42,424 bases of DNA, taken from assembly GCA_002869925.2 (NCBI GenBank), contig NEWT02000013.1:1-42424 (forward strand), given 5' to 3'. The first letter of the stretch is position 1, and each line of letters opens with the position of its first letter. This document shows, one piece after another, positions 23,252 to 31,968 of this stretch. This DNA comes from Nitrospira sp. CG24A. GTDB lineage: Bacteria > Nitrospirota > Nitrospiria > Nitrospirales > Nitrospiraceae. The notes beneath the pieces were generated by a model, which saw only the letters and a list, made by a program, of their open reading frames with translations, was not told the origin of the DNA and did not search any database. The translations under genes and the position numbers were made by a program.

Positions 23252-24244
23252 GTGACACGGTTAACCGATCTTATTCAGGGACAGTCGAGCCACGAATCCG
23301 CCAATCCTGATGTGAAAAACCATGCTCTTTCCATAAGGCCGGCAGGGCTTTCCCATCCAACTCCCACACGTTCACAGTCTGTCACTGAGAATGATTGGTA
23401 TCAACGTGCATGCCATGTCATTCAAGGAATCAAGCGAGCGGTTCAGGCCAGGCAGCCGTGGGTGATTGATGACGTCGTGAGCCTTGCAGCCGGTATTGTG
23501 ACGTCTCTTCGAACCAATGACCAACTGCTTGAGAAGGTTCTCCAGCGCGATGCGGGAGACTTTGTTGTCACGAATGCTGTGAATGTTGCGATCGTCAGTG
23601 TGAAGATTGGGGAGGGACTTGAATATGAATCAGCAAAGCTCGAACAAATTGCGTTAGCGGGGTTGCTGCACGATCTCGGCATGTTTGTTCTGCCGGACTC
23701 TCTGCTGTACAAGGCGTCCGCATTAACGGAAGAGGAAACTCGGATTATGCGGGAGCATCCACAGCATGGATCCTGCCTGGTCGAGGAAGTTGGAGCATCC
23801 TATCCATGGGTGGGGAGGGTGATTCTCCAAGAACATGAACGAATGGATGGGAGCGGGTATCCTGGAAGATTGACCGGGGGTCATATCGATGAGATGGCCC
23901 TCATCATCGGACTGGCAGATGTGTTCGATGCCCTGATGAATTCACGACCCTATCGACGTGGCAGGTCACCCCATCAGGCGATTCGCACGTTGCTTGTAAG
24001 CGGCAAGACGGTGTTTCCGCATCATCTTCTGAAAGCATTGGTCGAACAACTCTCGATCTATCCGTTAGGCACGACTGTTCGTCTGAACACCGGAGAAACC
24101 GGAGTCGTGTCTCAGTTGAATCGGCAGTACCCGCTGCGTCCGATCTTGAGACTCTTGCAATCGGGGCATGCACCAGTGTCGAAGACGGTGGATTTGCGGG
24201 CTGAGACTTCCTTGCACATTGTAGAAGTGGTGCCCATCGGTTAA
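23252..24244 (+). CDS. HD-GYP-family phosphohydrolase, variant catalytic motif
   Basis: A 330-residue protein. HD-GYP enzymes hydrolyse cyclic di-GMP and often control exopolysaccharide. The domain spans about 95-290: LLHDLGMFVLPDSLL (HD at 140-141), REHPQHG (His169, His172), and EHERMDGSGYPGRL (GYP at 202-204). Three family positions differ: the first metal histidine appears as Asn108 (TNAVNVAI), HDxGK reads HDLGM (Met144), and HHE reads EHE (Glu194). Variant HD-GYP proteins of this type occur in other bacteria, so activity is uncertain. The start is the GTG at 23252. It ends 39 bases before the export gene, which suggests a control role for that locus. Confidence 0.86.
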   Translation: MTRLTDLIQGQSSHESANPDVKNHALSIRPAGLSHPTPTRSQSVTENDWYQRACHVIQGIKRAVQARQPWVIDDVVSLAAGIVTSLRTNDQLLEKVLQRDAGDFVVTNAVNVAIVSVKIGEGLEYESAKLEQIALAGLLHDLGMFVLPDSLLYKASALTEEETRIMREHPQHGSCLVEEVGASYPWVGRVILQEHERMDGSGYPGRLTGGHIDEMALIIGLADVFDALMNSRPYRRGRSPHQAIRTLLVSGKTVFPHHLLKALVEQLSIYPLGTTVRLNTGETGVVSQLNRQYPLRPILRLLQSGHAPVSKTVDLRAETSLHIVEVVPIG

Positions 24245-24283
24245 CTATCGGTTGAGCGCAGTAAAACTTTAGGAGATGAGGCT

Positions 24284-25069
24284 GTGCGACAGCTAATACC
24301 ACGACTTCTCATCGGTCTTCTAGGTGCGGGAGTGGTTCTTTGCGGACCGTTTTTGGGATGCCACAATCCGGCCAACTCGTCTTTGCCGCCATCCGCCATC
24401 AGTCACTCTGGAACAGTAGTTCCCCCGTTGCCGAAGGGCGATGTCTATGCCGATGAAACCGTTCCGACCTCAGAAACGCCCATTGAAACGGGGGATACAC
24501 TCGAAGTGGTCATTGGACGCGGGGCCGGTGAGGAGAAGTTTTCCAGCGTCGTTCGGGAGAATGGAAAAGTATCTGTCGGATTTATGGAGGTGGATGTCGG
24601 GGGCGTCACCGCGGCCGTGGCAGAATCCCGTGTCGAAGAAGCAGCTGTGCCGTATATGCACAAACCACGTGTGCAGGTCCTGCTGAAGAAAAAAGTCTTG
24701 AAGGTCAAACGAGTCTTTGTATTCGGGGATGTGAAGAAGCCGGGGATGGTGCCCATGCCGAGGCATATGACCGTACTGCAAGCCCTTGCCGCGGCCGACA
24801 TGTATCAGGAAACGGCATTGATGGAGGAAATCCGGGTGATTCGAGGCGGTGACCTCGCGAAACCGCACATGTTGATGGCCGATCTGGCACGAGCATTTAC
24901 CTACGGCGATTTAAGCAGAAACATATCGCTGGAGGAAAACGATATCGTCTTCGTGCCGCGCGAGCATTTAGGCGATGCCTCCGAAGCGGCGAAAAAGATC
25001 ATGCCGGTCATTTCGACTGCGATCGTACCGCTCTACCCGGCGTTTATTCTTCCTGCATTGCTGAAGTAA
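24284..25069 (+). CDS. Polysaccharide export outer-membrane lipoprotein (OPX/Wza type)
   Basis: A 261-residue protein with a lipoprotein-like signal (LLIGLLGAGVVLCGPFLGC, lipid attachment likely at the last Cys). The Poly_export domain begins at IETGDTLEVVIGRG, and the SLBB-like segment shows VFVFGDVKKPGMVPMPRHMTVLQALAAA. The start is a GTG at 24284 behind AGGAG. It would form the outer-membrane exit pore for the polysaccharide. The hydrophobic C-terminal 25 residues (STAIVPLYPAFILPALL) are a possible membrane helix. It is followed closely by the chain-length/kinase gene, the usual Wza-Wzc pairing. Confidence 0.9.
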   Translation: MRQLIPRLLIGLLGAGVVLCGPFLGCHNPANSSLPPSAISHSGTVVPPLPKGDVYADETVPTSETPIETGDTLEVVIGRGAGEEKFSSVVRENGKVSVGFMEVDVGGVTAAVAESRVEEAAVPYMHKPRVQVLLKKKVLKVKRVFVFGDVKKPGMVPMPRHMTVLQALAAADMYQETALMEEIRVIRGGDLAKPHMLMADLARAFTYGDLSRNISLEENDIVFVPREHLGDASEAAKKIMPVISTAIVPLYPAFILPALLK

Positions 25070-25108
25070 TGATTGTCGGAATCGAAACGAGAGAAGGACG
25101 CTGACCCA

Positions 25109-27247
25109 ATGGCCCAATACGAGCTCAACGTTATCGACTATTGGTTGATTGTTAAAAAACGGAAATATCTTATTCTGCTGGCGACGGGGCTTGTCCTGTT
25201 GTTCACGTTCCTGTTTTCAGAGCTGTTCAAGCCGAGTCCGTTGTATGAAGCATCCGCGCGAGTGAAGTTCGATCGAACGAATACTGTGGCCCAACAGTTG
25301 ATTGAGACTATGTCCTTTTCAAACGCCAACGACCTCAACTCGCAGACAGAATTTATTCGGGGGTTCCCTGTGATGGAGCGTGTCGCGATAGAGTTAGGCC
25401 GAGTCCCGGCAAATGTATCGCCGGAAGAGAAGCGATCGGCCACCTATCTCAATACCGTGTATTACCTCGGTCAGGAAATCCAGACGCAGCGCGAAGGCGA
25501 TACGAATATCATTCGTATCACAGCGACCTCGGATCAACCGGAGACCGCAGAGAAGACGGCCAATTCAGTCGCCGATGCCTATCGGCTGGAAAACATCATG
25601 ACTCGGAACCGTCTCGTCATGGAATCAAGACGGTTTGTTGAGGAACAGCTGACTGAGCTCGAGAAGCAGTTGAATGCTGCTGAAGATGCGTTGAGGATGT
25701 TTCGGGAGCGCGAGGGGCAGGTCTTTTTGACCGATGAGGCGCGTGCTGCGCTGGAAACATTCACCAGATTGGAAGACCAGTACAATGAAGTGGTGCGAAA
25801 GCGAGCGGAGGGAGAACGGCAGATCTTAGTGCTCAGCCGAAGCGATGCGGTAGTCGGAGACCAACCTGGTCGGATTTTCACCGAGGAGCCGTATGCGCTG
25901 CTGACGGTCCTGAATCAGCGCCTTCTTGATCTCATCCAGGAACGGAACACCCTTCTGATCAACTATACGACGGATCATCCACAAGTCCGTGAGCAGCAGA
26001 AGAAGATCGATAACGTCAGAGCCGAGATGATCCTAGAGCTTCGAGCGAAGCTCAAAACCATGCAAGATCGAGAAGCTACGCTTCTGGATCAGCGCAATCG
26101 CTATCGGGATCGGTATTTTCAGTTCCCGCGAGCGGCGATACAGATGAGCCGCCTTGAGCGCGATGTGAAAATCAATGCTGATTTATTAGCGACGCTCAAG
26201 GGGAAACTTCAAGAGCTGCAGATCAAAAGTGCGGAACGGATCGAAGAAGTGATGATCATTGCCCCGGCGATCATACCCCGCGCACCTATTAATGCACCTA
26301 ATACAGCGCTGAACCTCATGGTTGGCTCGCTTATGGGGGTCTTTCTCGGGATCGTCATCGCCTTTGCGCGCGAATCGTTCGATACATCGATTGGCACCAT
26401 CGAAGGGGTCGAAGAATTTCTCAAGGTGCCGGTCCTTGGTGTCATTCCGCAGTTCGACGGTAAGGAAATGGAGGCTGCCGCTCGCGCGGCGCTTCCAGCC
26501 GATGCCTCTGCATCGACTGTGGAAAATTTCTCGAAACTTATCTGTCTGATCGATCCAAAGTCTGTCCTGTCTGAAAGTCTACGGTCGTTACGGACGAATA
26601 TTCAATTCGCCAGCATGGATCGGAAGATCAAATCCATCCTCTTCACGAGCGCAGGTCTGGGAGAAGGCAAAAGCACCTGCGTGACAAATTTGGCGATCAC
26701 ACTTGCCCAAGAAGGGCAGCGAGTACTACTTGTCGATGCAGACCTGCGGCGGCCGATCGTGCATCAGCGATTGGGGCTCGATCGAGGCCCCGGTCTGGCA
26801 GATGCATTAGTAGGCAGTACGTCATGGCGCAGGCACGTGCGATCTACGACAGATTTGATGCTTGGGCCAATGGGGGTCGATCGGGTGCTGAGCACGCCGG
26901 GCCTAGATAACCTGCATATTCTGACCAGCGGTTCAGAGATCGGTAATCCGAACGAGTTCCTCAATATGAACAAGATCAAGGTATTCGTGAATGAAATGAA
27001 TGAAGAATACGACCTCGTGCTCTTCGATACTCCTCCTATTCTTCCAGTGACAGATGCAGTGGCATTCAGCTCACGCGTTGACGGAACGATTCTGGTCTAC
27101 CAAGTCGGCCGGATCGGCCGGAATGCTCTCAAGCGCGCCAAGTTCCTCTTGGACCATGCGCAGGCTAATGTGATGGGTGTTGTCTTAACGAACGTAAAAT
27201 CTGAAGTTGCATCGGATTCCGGTGCCTACCGTTACGAATACCGCTGA
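25109..27247 (+). CDS. Polysaccharide chain-length protein with tyrosine autokinase (Wzc type)
   Basis: A 712-residue protein. The N-terminal Wzz domain has a membrane helix at about 17-39 and a long coiled-coil GNVR-type region (about 165-390, with MSRLERDVKINADLL). A second membrane helix lies near 410. The bacterial tyrosine kinase domain carries Walker A GLGEGKST near 516, the Walker A' block VLLVDADLRRP, and Walker B LVLFDTPPI. The C-terminus has only YRYEY as tyrosine cluster, shorter than usual. The ATG at 25109 with AAGGA upstream is chosen. An in-frame TTG at 25073 would add 12 charged residues. It controls chain length and export with the OPX protein. Confidence 0.93.
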   Translation: MAQYELNVIDYWLIVKKRKYLILLATGLVLLFTFLFSELFKPSPLYEASARVKFDRTNTVAQQLIETMSFSNANDLNSQTEFIRGFPVMERVAIELGRVPANVSPEEKRSATYLNTVYYLGQEIQTQREGDTNIIRITATSDQPETAEKTANSVADAYRLENIMTRNRLVMESRRFVEEQLTELEKQLNAAEDALRMFREREGQVFLTDEARAALETFTRLEDQYNEVVRKRAEGERQILVLSRSDAVVGDQPGRIFTEEPYALLTVLNQRLLDLIQERNTLLINYTTDHPQVREQQKKIDNVRAEMILELRAKLKTMQDREATLLDQRNRYRDRYFQFPRAAIQMSRLERDVKINADLLATLKGKLQELQIKSAERIEEVMIIAPAIIPRAPINAPNTALNLMVGSLMGVFLGIVIAFARESFDTSIGTIEGVEEFLKVPVLGVIPQFDGKEMEAAARAALPADASASTVENFSKLICLIDPKSVLSESLRSLRTNIQFASMDRKIKSILFTSAGLGEGKSTCVTNLAITLAQEGQRVLLVDADLRRPIVHQRLGLDRGPGLADALVGSTSWRRHVRSTTDLMLGPMGVDRVLSTPGLDNLHILTSGSEIGNPNEFLNMNKIKVFVNEMNEEYDLVLFDTPPILPVTDAVAFSSRVDGTILVYQVGRIGRNALKRAKFLLDHAQANVMGVVLTNVKSEVASDSGAYRYEYR

Positions 27248-27271
27248 CGCAGCAGTAGGAGATGACATCCC

Positions 27272-28654
27272 ATGCATGCGGCAATGGTGAAACCTCAAGA
27301 TGCCGTCATCGTGTCAGTATTGGCCGCCGTGCTTGCACTCGGCCTCACGCTCGCGACTCCAACCATAGGGTTACAGGTCGTCGTGGGTTTTCTCATTGTG
27401 TTGGTGGCCTTCACGTCAGTTCCGGCCTCGCTCTTTCTGCTGATCGGATCCATGTTGCTCTCTCCGGAAATTGCAGTTGGGCGAGTGGACGGGAGAGGTG
27501 TCGGAGCGCGAGAGCTCTCGTTGCGTGTAGACGATATTTTGCTCGCAATCATCGGATTTAGCTGGTTGGTCAAGACCATCATCTATCGCGATCTTGCGCT
27601 CATTCGCGAGACACCGATTAATCGCCCCATCGTGTACTACATGCTGATCTGTGTGCTTGCCACATTGGTCGGCATCATCGCCGGTCGTGTCCGCCCGTTG
27701 ACAGGATTCTTCTTTATCTTAAAATATTTTGAATATTTCTTCGTGTTCTTTATGGTCGTCAATCATGTGTCGACGAAACAACAGGTCGTCCGTTTGGTGA
27801 CAGCGTTGCTGGCTGTTTGTTTCGTGATTAGTGTGTATGCAATCGCTCAGATTCCAAGCGGGCAACGAGCGAGCGCGCCGTTCGAAGGAGAAAGCGGGGA
27901 ACCGAATACGCTTGGTGGATACCTGGTCTTTATCATGGCGATTGTCACGGGGATCTTCCTTCATTTGAAGTCAGGGCCGATTCGAGTCGTGCTCGCCCTT
28001 CTTTTGGGGGTCATTAGTCTGGCTCTTATGGCCACTCTTTCTCGCTCGTCCTACCTGGCGGCTGGTGTATTAATGCTGGCTGTCGCTGCAACGCAATGGC
28101 GACGGCCTGGTGTGCTCGCACTGATGCTGCTACTCGTGATTGTACTCCCTTTCGCCATGCCTGCTAATGTGAAGGATCGGGTCAACGAGACGTTCTTTGG
28201 GCGTCAATATGGGGGCGAGATTAAAGTGGGGCGCGTCGGGTTGGATCTCTCTACAACAGAACGACTCCGTTCTTGGCAGTATGTGCTCAAAGATTGGGTG
28301 CATAGTCCTTTGATCGGGCGCGGTGTCACCGGCTACGCCTGGGCAGACGCGCAATACGTCAAGATTCTCGGCGAAACCGGCCTCGCCGGCCTTGTCGCAT
28401 TCATCTTTCTGATTGTCCGCTTGTGGCGTCGCGCACGGGAAAACTTTCTAGCAGAGCAGGATCCATTTTGTAAGGGATTGGCGCAGGGACTGCTGCTTGG
28501 CTTAGTGGCCATGCTTGCGCATGGTATCGGGGCCAACACCTTCATTATCATTCGTATTATGGAACCCTTTTGGTTGTGTGCGGGTCTCGTCATGGTCTTG
28601 CCTCGTTTGACATCGGAACAGACGAGCCCTGTCACTCAGCGAGTGCCTATATGA
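27272..28654 (+). CDS. O-antigen ligase / polymerase-like membrane protein (Wzy/WaaL family)
   Basis: A 460-residue protein with roughly ten to twelve hydrophobic helices. The Wzy_C pattern is visible: LSRSSYLAAGVLMLAV, then the large loop with SPLIGRGVTGYAWADAQYVKILGETGLAGLVAFI. In this locus it most likely polymerises the repeat units (Wzy), though a ligase role cannot be excluded from sequence. An AGGAG site lies about eleven bases ahead of the ATG at 27272; another ATG at 27284 is possible. The stop overlaps the next start (ATGA). Confidence 0.85.
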   Translation: MHAAMVKPQDAVIVSVLAAVLALGLTLATPTIGLQVVVGFLIVLVAFTSVPASLFLLIGSMLLSPEIAVGRVDGRGVGARELSLRVDDILLAIIGFSWLVKTIIYRDLALIRETPINRPIVYYMLICVLATLVGIIAGRVRPLTGFFFILKYFEYFFVFFMVVNHVSTKQQVVRLVTALLAVCFVISVYAIAQIPSGQRASAPFEGESGEPNTLGGYLVFIMAIVTGIFLHLKSGPIRVVLALLLGVISLALMATLSRSSYLAAGVLMLAVAATQWRRPGVLALMLLLVIVLPFAMPANVKDRVNETFFGRQYGGEIKVGRVGLDLSTTERLRSWQYVLKDWVHSPLIGRGVTGYAWADAQYVKILGETGLAGLVAFIFLIVRLWRRARENFLAEQDPFCKGLAQGLLLGLVAMLAHGIGANTFIIIRIMEPFWLCAGLVMVLPRLTSEQTSPVTQRVPI

Positions 28655-29841
28655 GGTGGTTTCTCTTTTGTTACTGGTATGAACCGGATGCACCATCCGA
28701 TCCTGTAGGACTCGTTCGACTCTGGGCATTGGCACGACAGCTATCGCAACGGGGTGACAGCGTGACAGTCTTTCCTCCACGCTATCGATCCTCGTTGCTT
28801 CAGCAAGGATTTTTGATTGCCCCGATTCCATTCCTCCCATGGCCGGTCTTGCGCCCCATTTCTTACGCGATTCTCTCCTTCGTTGTCGGCTTCATGCGAG
28901 CCTGTTGGTCAAAGCCAGACGTCGTGTATTACCGATGGATGGACAGCCCGCATCCGCTGTTATTCGCGAGACTGTTTGGAGCCCAGTGCATCTGTGAGGT
29001 CAACGGAGAGCCAGTTCCTCCATGGTGCGCAAGCGGGTTAAGAAGTCGGATGACTCATACCTTGGCTGCCTTTGCCCTACGCCGTTGTGATCGAGTGGTA
29101 GTGCTGACAGATGGACTTCGGAGTCTCGTGCAATCGCAATACGGTGTACAGCCTGATCGCGTGGTCGTGTTGCCAAGCGGGTCGGACACTGCGGTGTTTA
29201 GACCCAGGGAACGTAGCGCGTGCAGGGAAGAAGAACATTTAGATCCTACATGCCAATACATCGGGTTTGTCGGCAGCTTTTATCGATATCAAGGTTTAAC
29301 AACTTTGTTGGAGGCGTTTGCGCGCATCCATGATCGCCGCCCTTCGACACGATTGCTCATGATCGGTGAAGGGGAAGAAACTGCAGCACTTCTTGAACTG
29401 GCGGCGCAGCGAGGTCTGTCTTCTTGGATTACCTGGGTCGGTCGCGTCGAATACACCCGTGTTCCCATATGGATTGGCGCCATGAATGTGTGTGTTGCAC
29501 CCTTCTGTGGTAACCGGGGTGAAACATCTCCGGTGAAGATATTCGATTACCTGGCCTGCGGGAGGCCTGTCGTCGCGAGCGCCATTCCGTCGGTGACTGA
29601 ACTGTTTTCTCGCGCGAATGGGGTGGTATTGGTCCAGCCCGATCAGATCGATGCGCTCGCTGAAGCAGTTTTGGACCTGCTGGCAGATCCTGAGGAGGCG
29701 TGCCGATTGGGACGTAAAGGACGCGTTTTTGTCGAGCAGCGGTTTGGATGGGATGCGATCGTTCGTACGTTACGTGACCTGGTTCGACAAATTGTCCCAC
29801 ACGATCATGATCGGCATCGGCTTGTGGTCAATGACAAATAG
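28651..29841 (+). CDS. Glycosyltransferase, GT4 (group 1) family
   Basis: A 396-residue GT-B enzyme. The N-terminal half has LWALARQLSQRGDSVTVFPP. The C-terminal half has IGFVGSFYRYQGLTTLLEAF, RLLMIGEGEE, and the sugar-nucleotide motif SPVKIFDYLACGRPVVAS. The start MRWFLFCYW at 28651 overlaps the upstream stop by four bases, and the extra 27 codons open upstream belong to the ligase sequence. It adds one sugar of the repeat unit on the cytoplasmic side; donor and acceptor are unknown. Confidence 0.92.
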   Translation: MRWFLFCYWYEPDAPSDPVGLVRLWALARQLSQRGDSVTVFPPRYRSSLLQQGFLIAPIPFLPWPVLRPISYAILSFVVGFMRACWSKPDVVYYRWMDSPHPLLFARLFGAQCICEVNGEPVPPWCASGLRSRMTHTLAAFALRRCDRVVVLTDGLRSLVQSQYGVQPDRVVVLPSGSDTAVFRPRERSACREEEHLDPTCQYIGFVGSFYRYQGLTTLLEAFARIHDRRPSTRLLMIGEGEETAALLELAAQRGLSSWITWVGRVEYTRVPIWIGAMNVCVAPFCGNRGETSPVKIFDYLACGRPVVASAIPSVTELFSRANGVVLVQPDQIDALAEAVLDLLADPEEACRLGRKGRVFVEQRFGWDAIVRTLRDLVRQIVPHDHDRHRLVVNDK

Positions 29842-29853
29842 GGGTGGGGAAAC

Positions 29854-30756
29854 ATGAGTCAGCCTGTGGCGGGTTTCAACGGTGGAGTCACTCCTGAGCA
29901 GTTGTATTTGCATCTGATGAAGCAGTGTCTGACGCGGATGCTTTGGAGAGAGAAATATCGGCCGATGACGTCGGTCAGTGGGTGGAGAAGAGTCGTATTG
30001 GAGCCTCTTCAATCGTTGTTGCGTCAAGTCCAGTTGGAAGTTGTCAAAATTGAACCGGATCGAATGGGCGAGAGAGAGGATGGACGTGATTGGCCGATTG
30101 AAGCAGAGACGATGGTTGGGTTGAAGCGGTTGGATAATCTCCAACATTGCGTGACATCGGTGATTCGAGATGGTGTGCCGGGAGATCTGATTGAAACCGG
30201 GGTCTGGCGTGGTGGATCCTCGATTTTTATGCGTGCAGTATTACAAGCCTATGGGGATTGTTCGAGAAAGGTGTGGTTGGCTGATTCCTTTCGTGGGTTA
30301 CCACAACCTGATCCAGCCCGGTACCCGGTCGATCGCGGTGACACGCTGTGGACTTATCAAGAGTTGGCGATTTCGTTAGATGAGGTGAAGGCCAATTTTT
30401 CCCGATATGGCCTGCTGGACGAGCAAGTGAAATTTCTGCCTGGCTGGTTTCGGGACACGCTACCGGCTGCGCCGATTAATCGATTGGCAGTCCTGAGGCT
30501 TGATGGTGACTTATATGAATCGACGATGGACGCATTGTCCGCCTTGTATCACAAGGTGTCGCCGGGGGGATTTATTATCGTCGATGATTACGGGTTACCG
30601 ACTTGTCGCGCCGCCATCGAAGATTTTCGTCGAGCGCGAGGGATTACCGATCAGATTCATCAGATCGATTGGACCGGGGCCTTCTGGCAACGCTCGACGG
30701 AAAATGGGGGCGCAGTCGTTCCGCAGGGTCTAGATGCGTTGCATATGGCCTCATAG
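29854..30756 (+). CDS. TylF/MycF-type sugar O-methyltransferase
   Basis: A 300-residue SAM-dependent enzyme. Family features are VPGDLIETGVWRGGSSIFMRAV (about 107-128), the substrate loop LADSFRGLPQPD, VLRLDGDLYESTMDAL with the metal-binding aspartates, and GGFIIVDDYG. Characterised TylF relatives methylate hydroxyls of macrolide sugars, and the same fold is common in glycan loci. It starts 13 bases after the glycosyltransferase with a GGGG-rich ribosome site. It likely methylates a sugar of the exopolysaccharide. Confidence 0.9.
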   Translation: MSQPVAGFNGGVTPEQLYLHLMKQCLTRMLWREKYRPMTSVSGWRRVVLEPLQSLLRQVQLEVVKIEPDRMGEREDGRDWPIEAETMVGLKRLDNLQHCVTSVIRDGVPGDLIETGVWRGGSSIFMRAVLQAYGDCSRKVWLADSFRGLPQPDPARYPVDRGDTLWTYQELAISLDEVKANFSRYGLLDEQVKFLPGWFRDTLPAAPINRLAVLRLDGDLYESTMDALSALYHKVSPGGFIIVDDYGLPTCRAAIEDFRRARGITDQIHQIDWTGAFWQRSTENGGAVVPQGLDALHMAS

Positions 30757-30771
30757 GACACAGTCCGAGTT

Positions 30772-31968
30772 ATGAATATTCTGGTCTTTTGTGACGAAGA
30801 TCTTGGAGTCGCCGGCGGGGGAGCTCAACAGGTTGTGCAGTTCGTGCGTGCCCTGGAGGACCGAGGACATATATTGCGGGTAGTGGCGCCGAGGCCGTCT
30901 ACCGATATGAAGGATGATGCCACGTTAGTCAGTGTGAGGGGATTGTGGGTATGGGTTCCTCGCGTCCCGGTGATCAGACCATGGGCCTATCTGGTCGGCT
31001 CGGCGATCACACTGCTTTGGACTATGTGGCGAGAGAAGCCGGACGTCATGCTATGGTTCGATTCGCCGGGCCAGATTGCTCCCTTGATCTGTGTCGGTGT
31101 AATGCGATGCCCCTATGTGCTCTTCGTCAATGGAGTAGCAGGAGAGGAATTGACTGGCTTGTGGGGATGGGCACCTATCCGCAACGTGATTCAAGGAATC
31201 CTGCGGGTGTCGGTGAGGCGAGCTCAGGCGCTTGTCAGTGTGTGTCGTGAAATTCCTCTCTGGATGCAGCGAGAGTGGGGCATCGCAGCTGATCGATGCC
31301 ATGTGATTCGAAACGGGGTTGATCCTTTCGTCTGTATACCTCTCCAGAAGGAAGAAGCCTGCCACCGACTCGGGCTTGGCCGTAACGGACTGTACATCGG
31401 ATTTGTCGGGGGGTTTTTCCCCTGGCATGGGCTCGACACCCTCGTCGAAGCCATGACGATGGTCCGCCGTGAATGCCCAGCCGCCAAGCTGCTGCTCGTC
31501 GGCGATGGCCATACGAGACCAGCTCTTCAAGCGATGGTGCATCAACGAGGTCTTGAAGATGCCGTATCGTTTGTGGGGCGAGTGCGATTTGAAGAGGTAC
31601 CGTGGTGGATCGGGGTAAGCGACGTATGTGTGGTTCTCCATCGACCGGTTCGTTTCTATCCTGGTGATTCAATGAAGCTCTGGGAATATTTGGCTTGCGC
31701 GAGGCCTGTGGTTGCGACCGCCGGCGAGGGCTATGGCGATATGGTGGAGAGGTTGGGCGCCGGGCTATCGGTGAAGGGAGAAAACCCGGCGGCGCTTGCC
31801 GAGGTCTTGCTTCGCATACTCCGGGACCCTGCCTCGGCGAGAAAGATGGGACAAGCCGGACGTGTGGCTGTTGTGCACTCCCATACATGGGACTCGAGGG
31901 CGATGGAACTGGAACAGGTGTGCATGGTGGCGGCTGCCGAATATGTTCGTGACCGGGTGTGTGCCTGA
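30772..31968 (+). CDS. Glycosyltransferase, GT4 family
   Basis: A 398-residue GT-B enzyme. The N-terminus NILVFCDEDLGVAGGGAQQVVQFV is the acceptor-side Rossmann start with the GGGAQ glycine loop. The C-terminal half has YIGFVGGFFPWHGLDTLVEA, LLLVGDGHTRPAL, and the donor motif SMKLWEYLACARPVVAT. The ATG at 30772 lacks a strong ribosome site, so re-initiation after the gene 16 bases upstream is plausible. Its stop overlaps the flippase start (TGATG). Confidence 0.92.
   Translation: MNILVFCDEDLGVAGGGAQQVVQFVRALEDRGHILRVVAPRPSTDMKDDATLVSVRGLWVWVPRVPVIRPWAYLVGSAITLLWTMWREKPDVMLWFDSPGQIAPLICVGVMRCPYVLFVNGVAGEELTGLWGWAPIRNVIQGILRVSVRRAQALVSVCREIPLWMQREWGIAADRCHVIRNGVDPFVCIPLQKEEACHRLGLGRNGLYIGFVGGFFPWHGLDTLVEAMTMVRRECPAAKLLLVGDGHTRPALQAMVHQRGLEDAVSFVGRVRFEEVPWWIGVSDVCVVLHRPVRFYPGDSMKLWEYLACARPVVATAGEGYGDMVERLGAGLSVKGENPAALAEVLLRILRDPASARKMGQAGRVAVVHSHTWDSRAMELEQVCMVAAAEYVRDRVCA

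Noticed and set aside
31235-31888. A 217-codon minus-strand open frame in the GT4 gene
   Set aside because: Low-complexity Pro/Arg/Ser protein antisense to conserved GT4 motifs.
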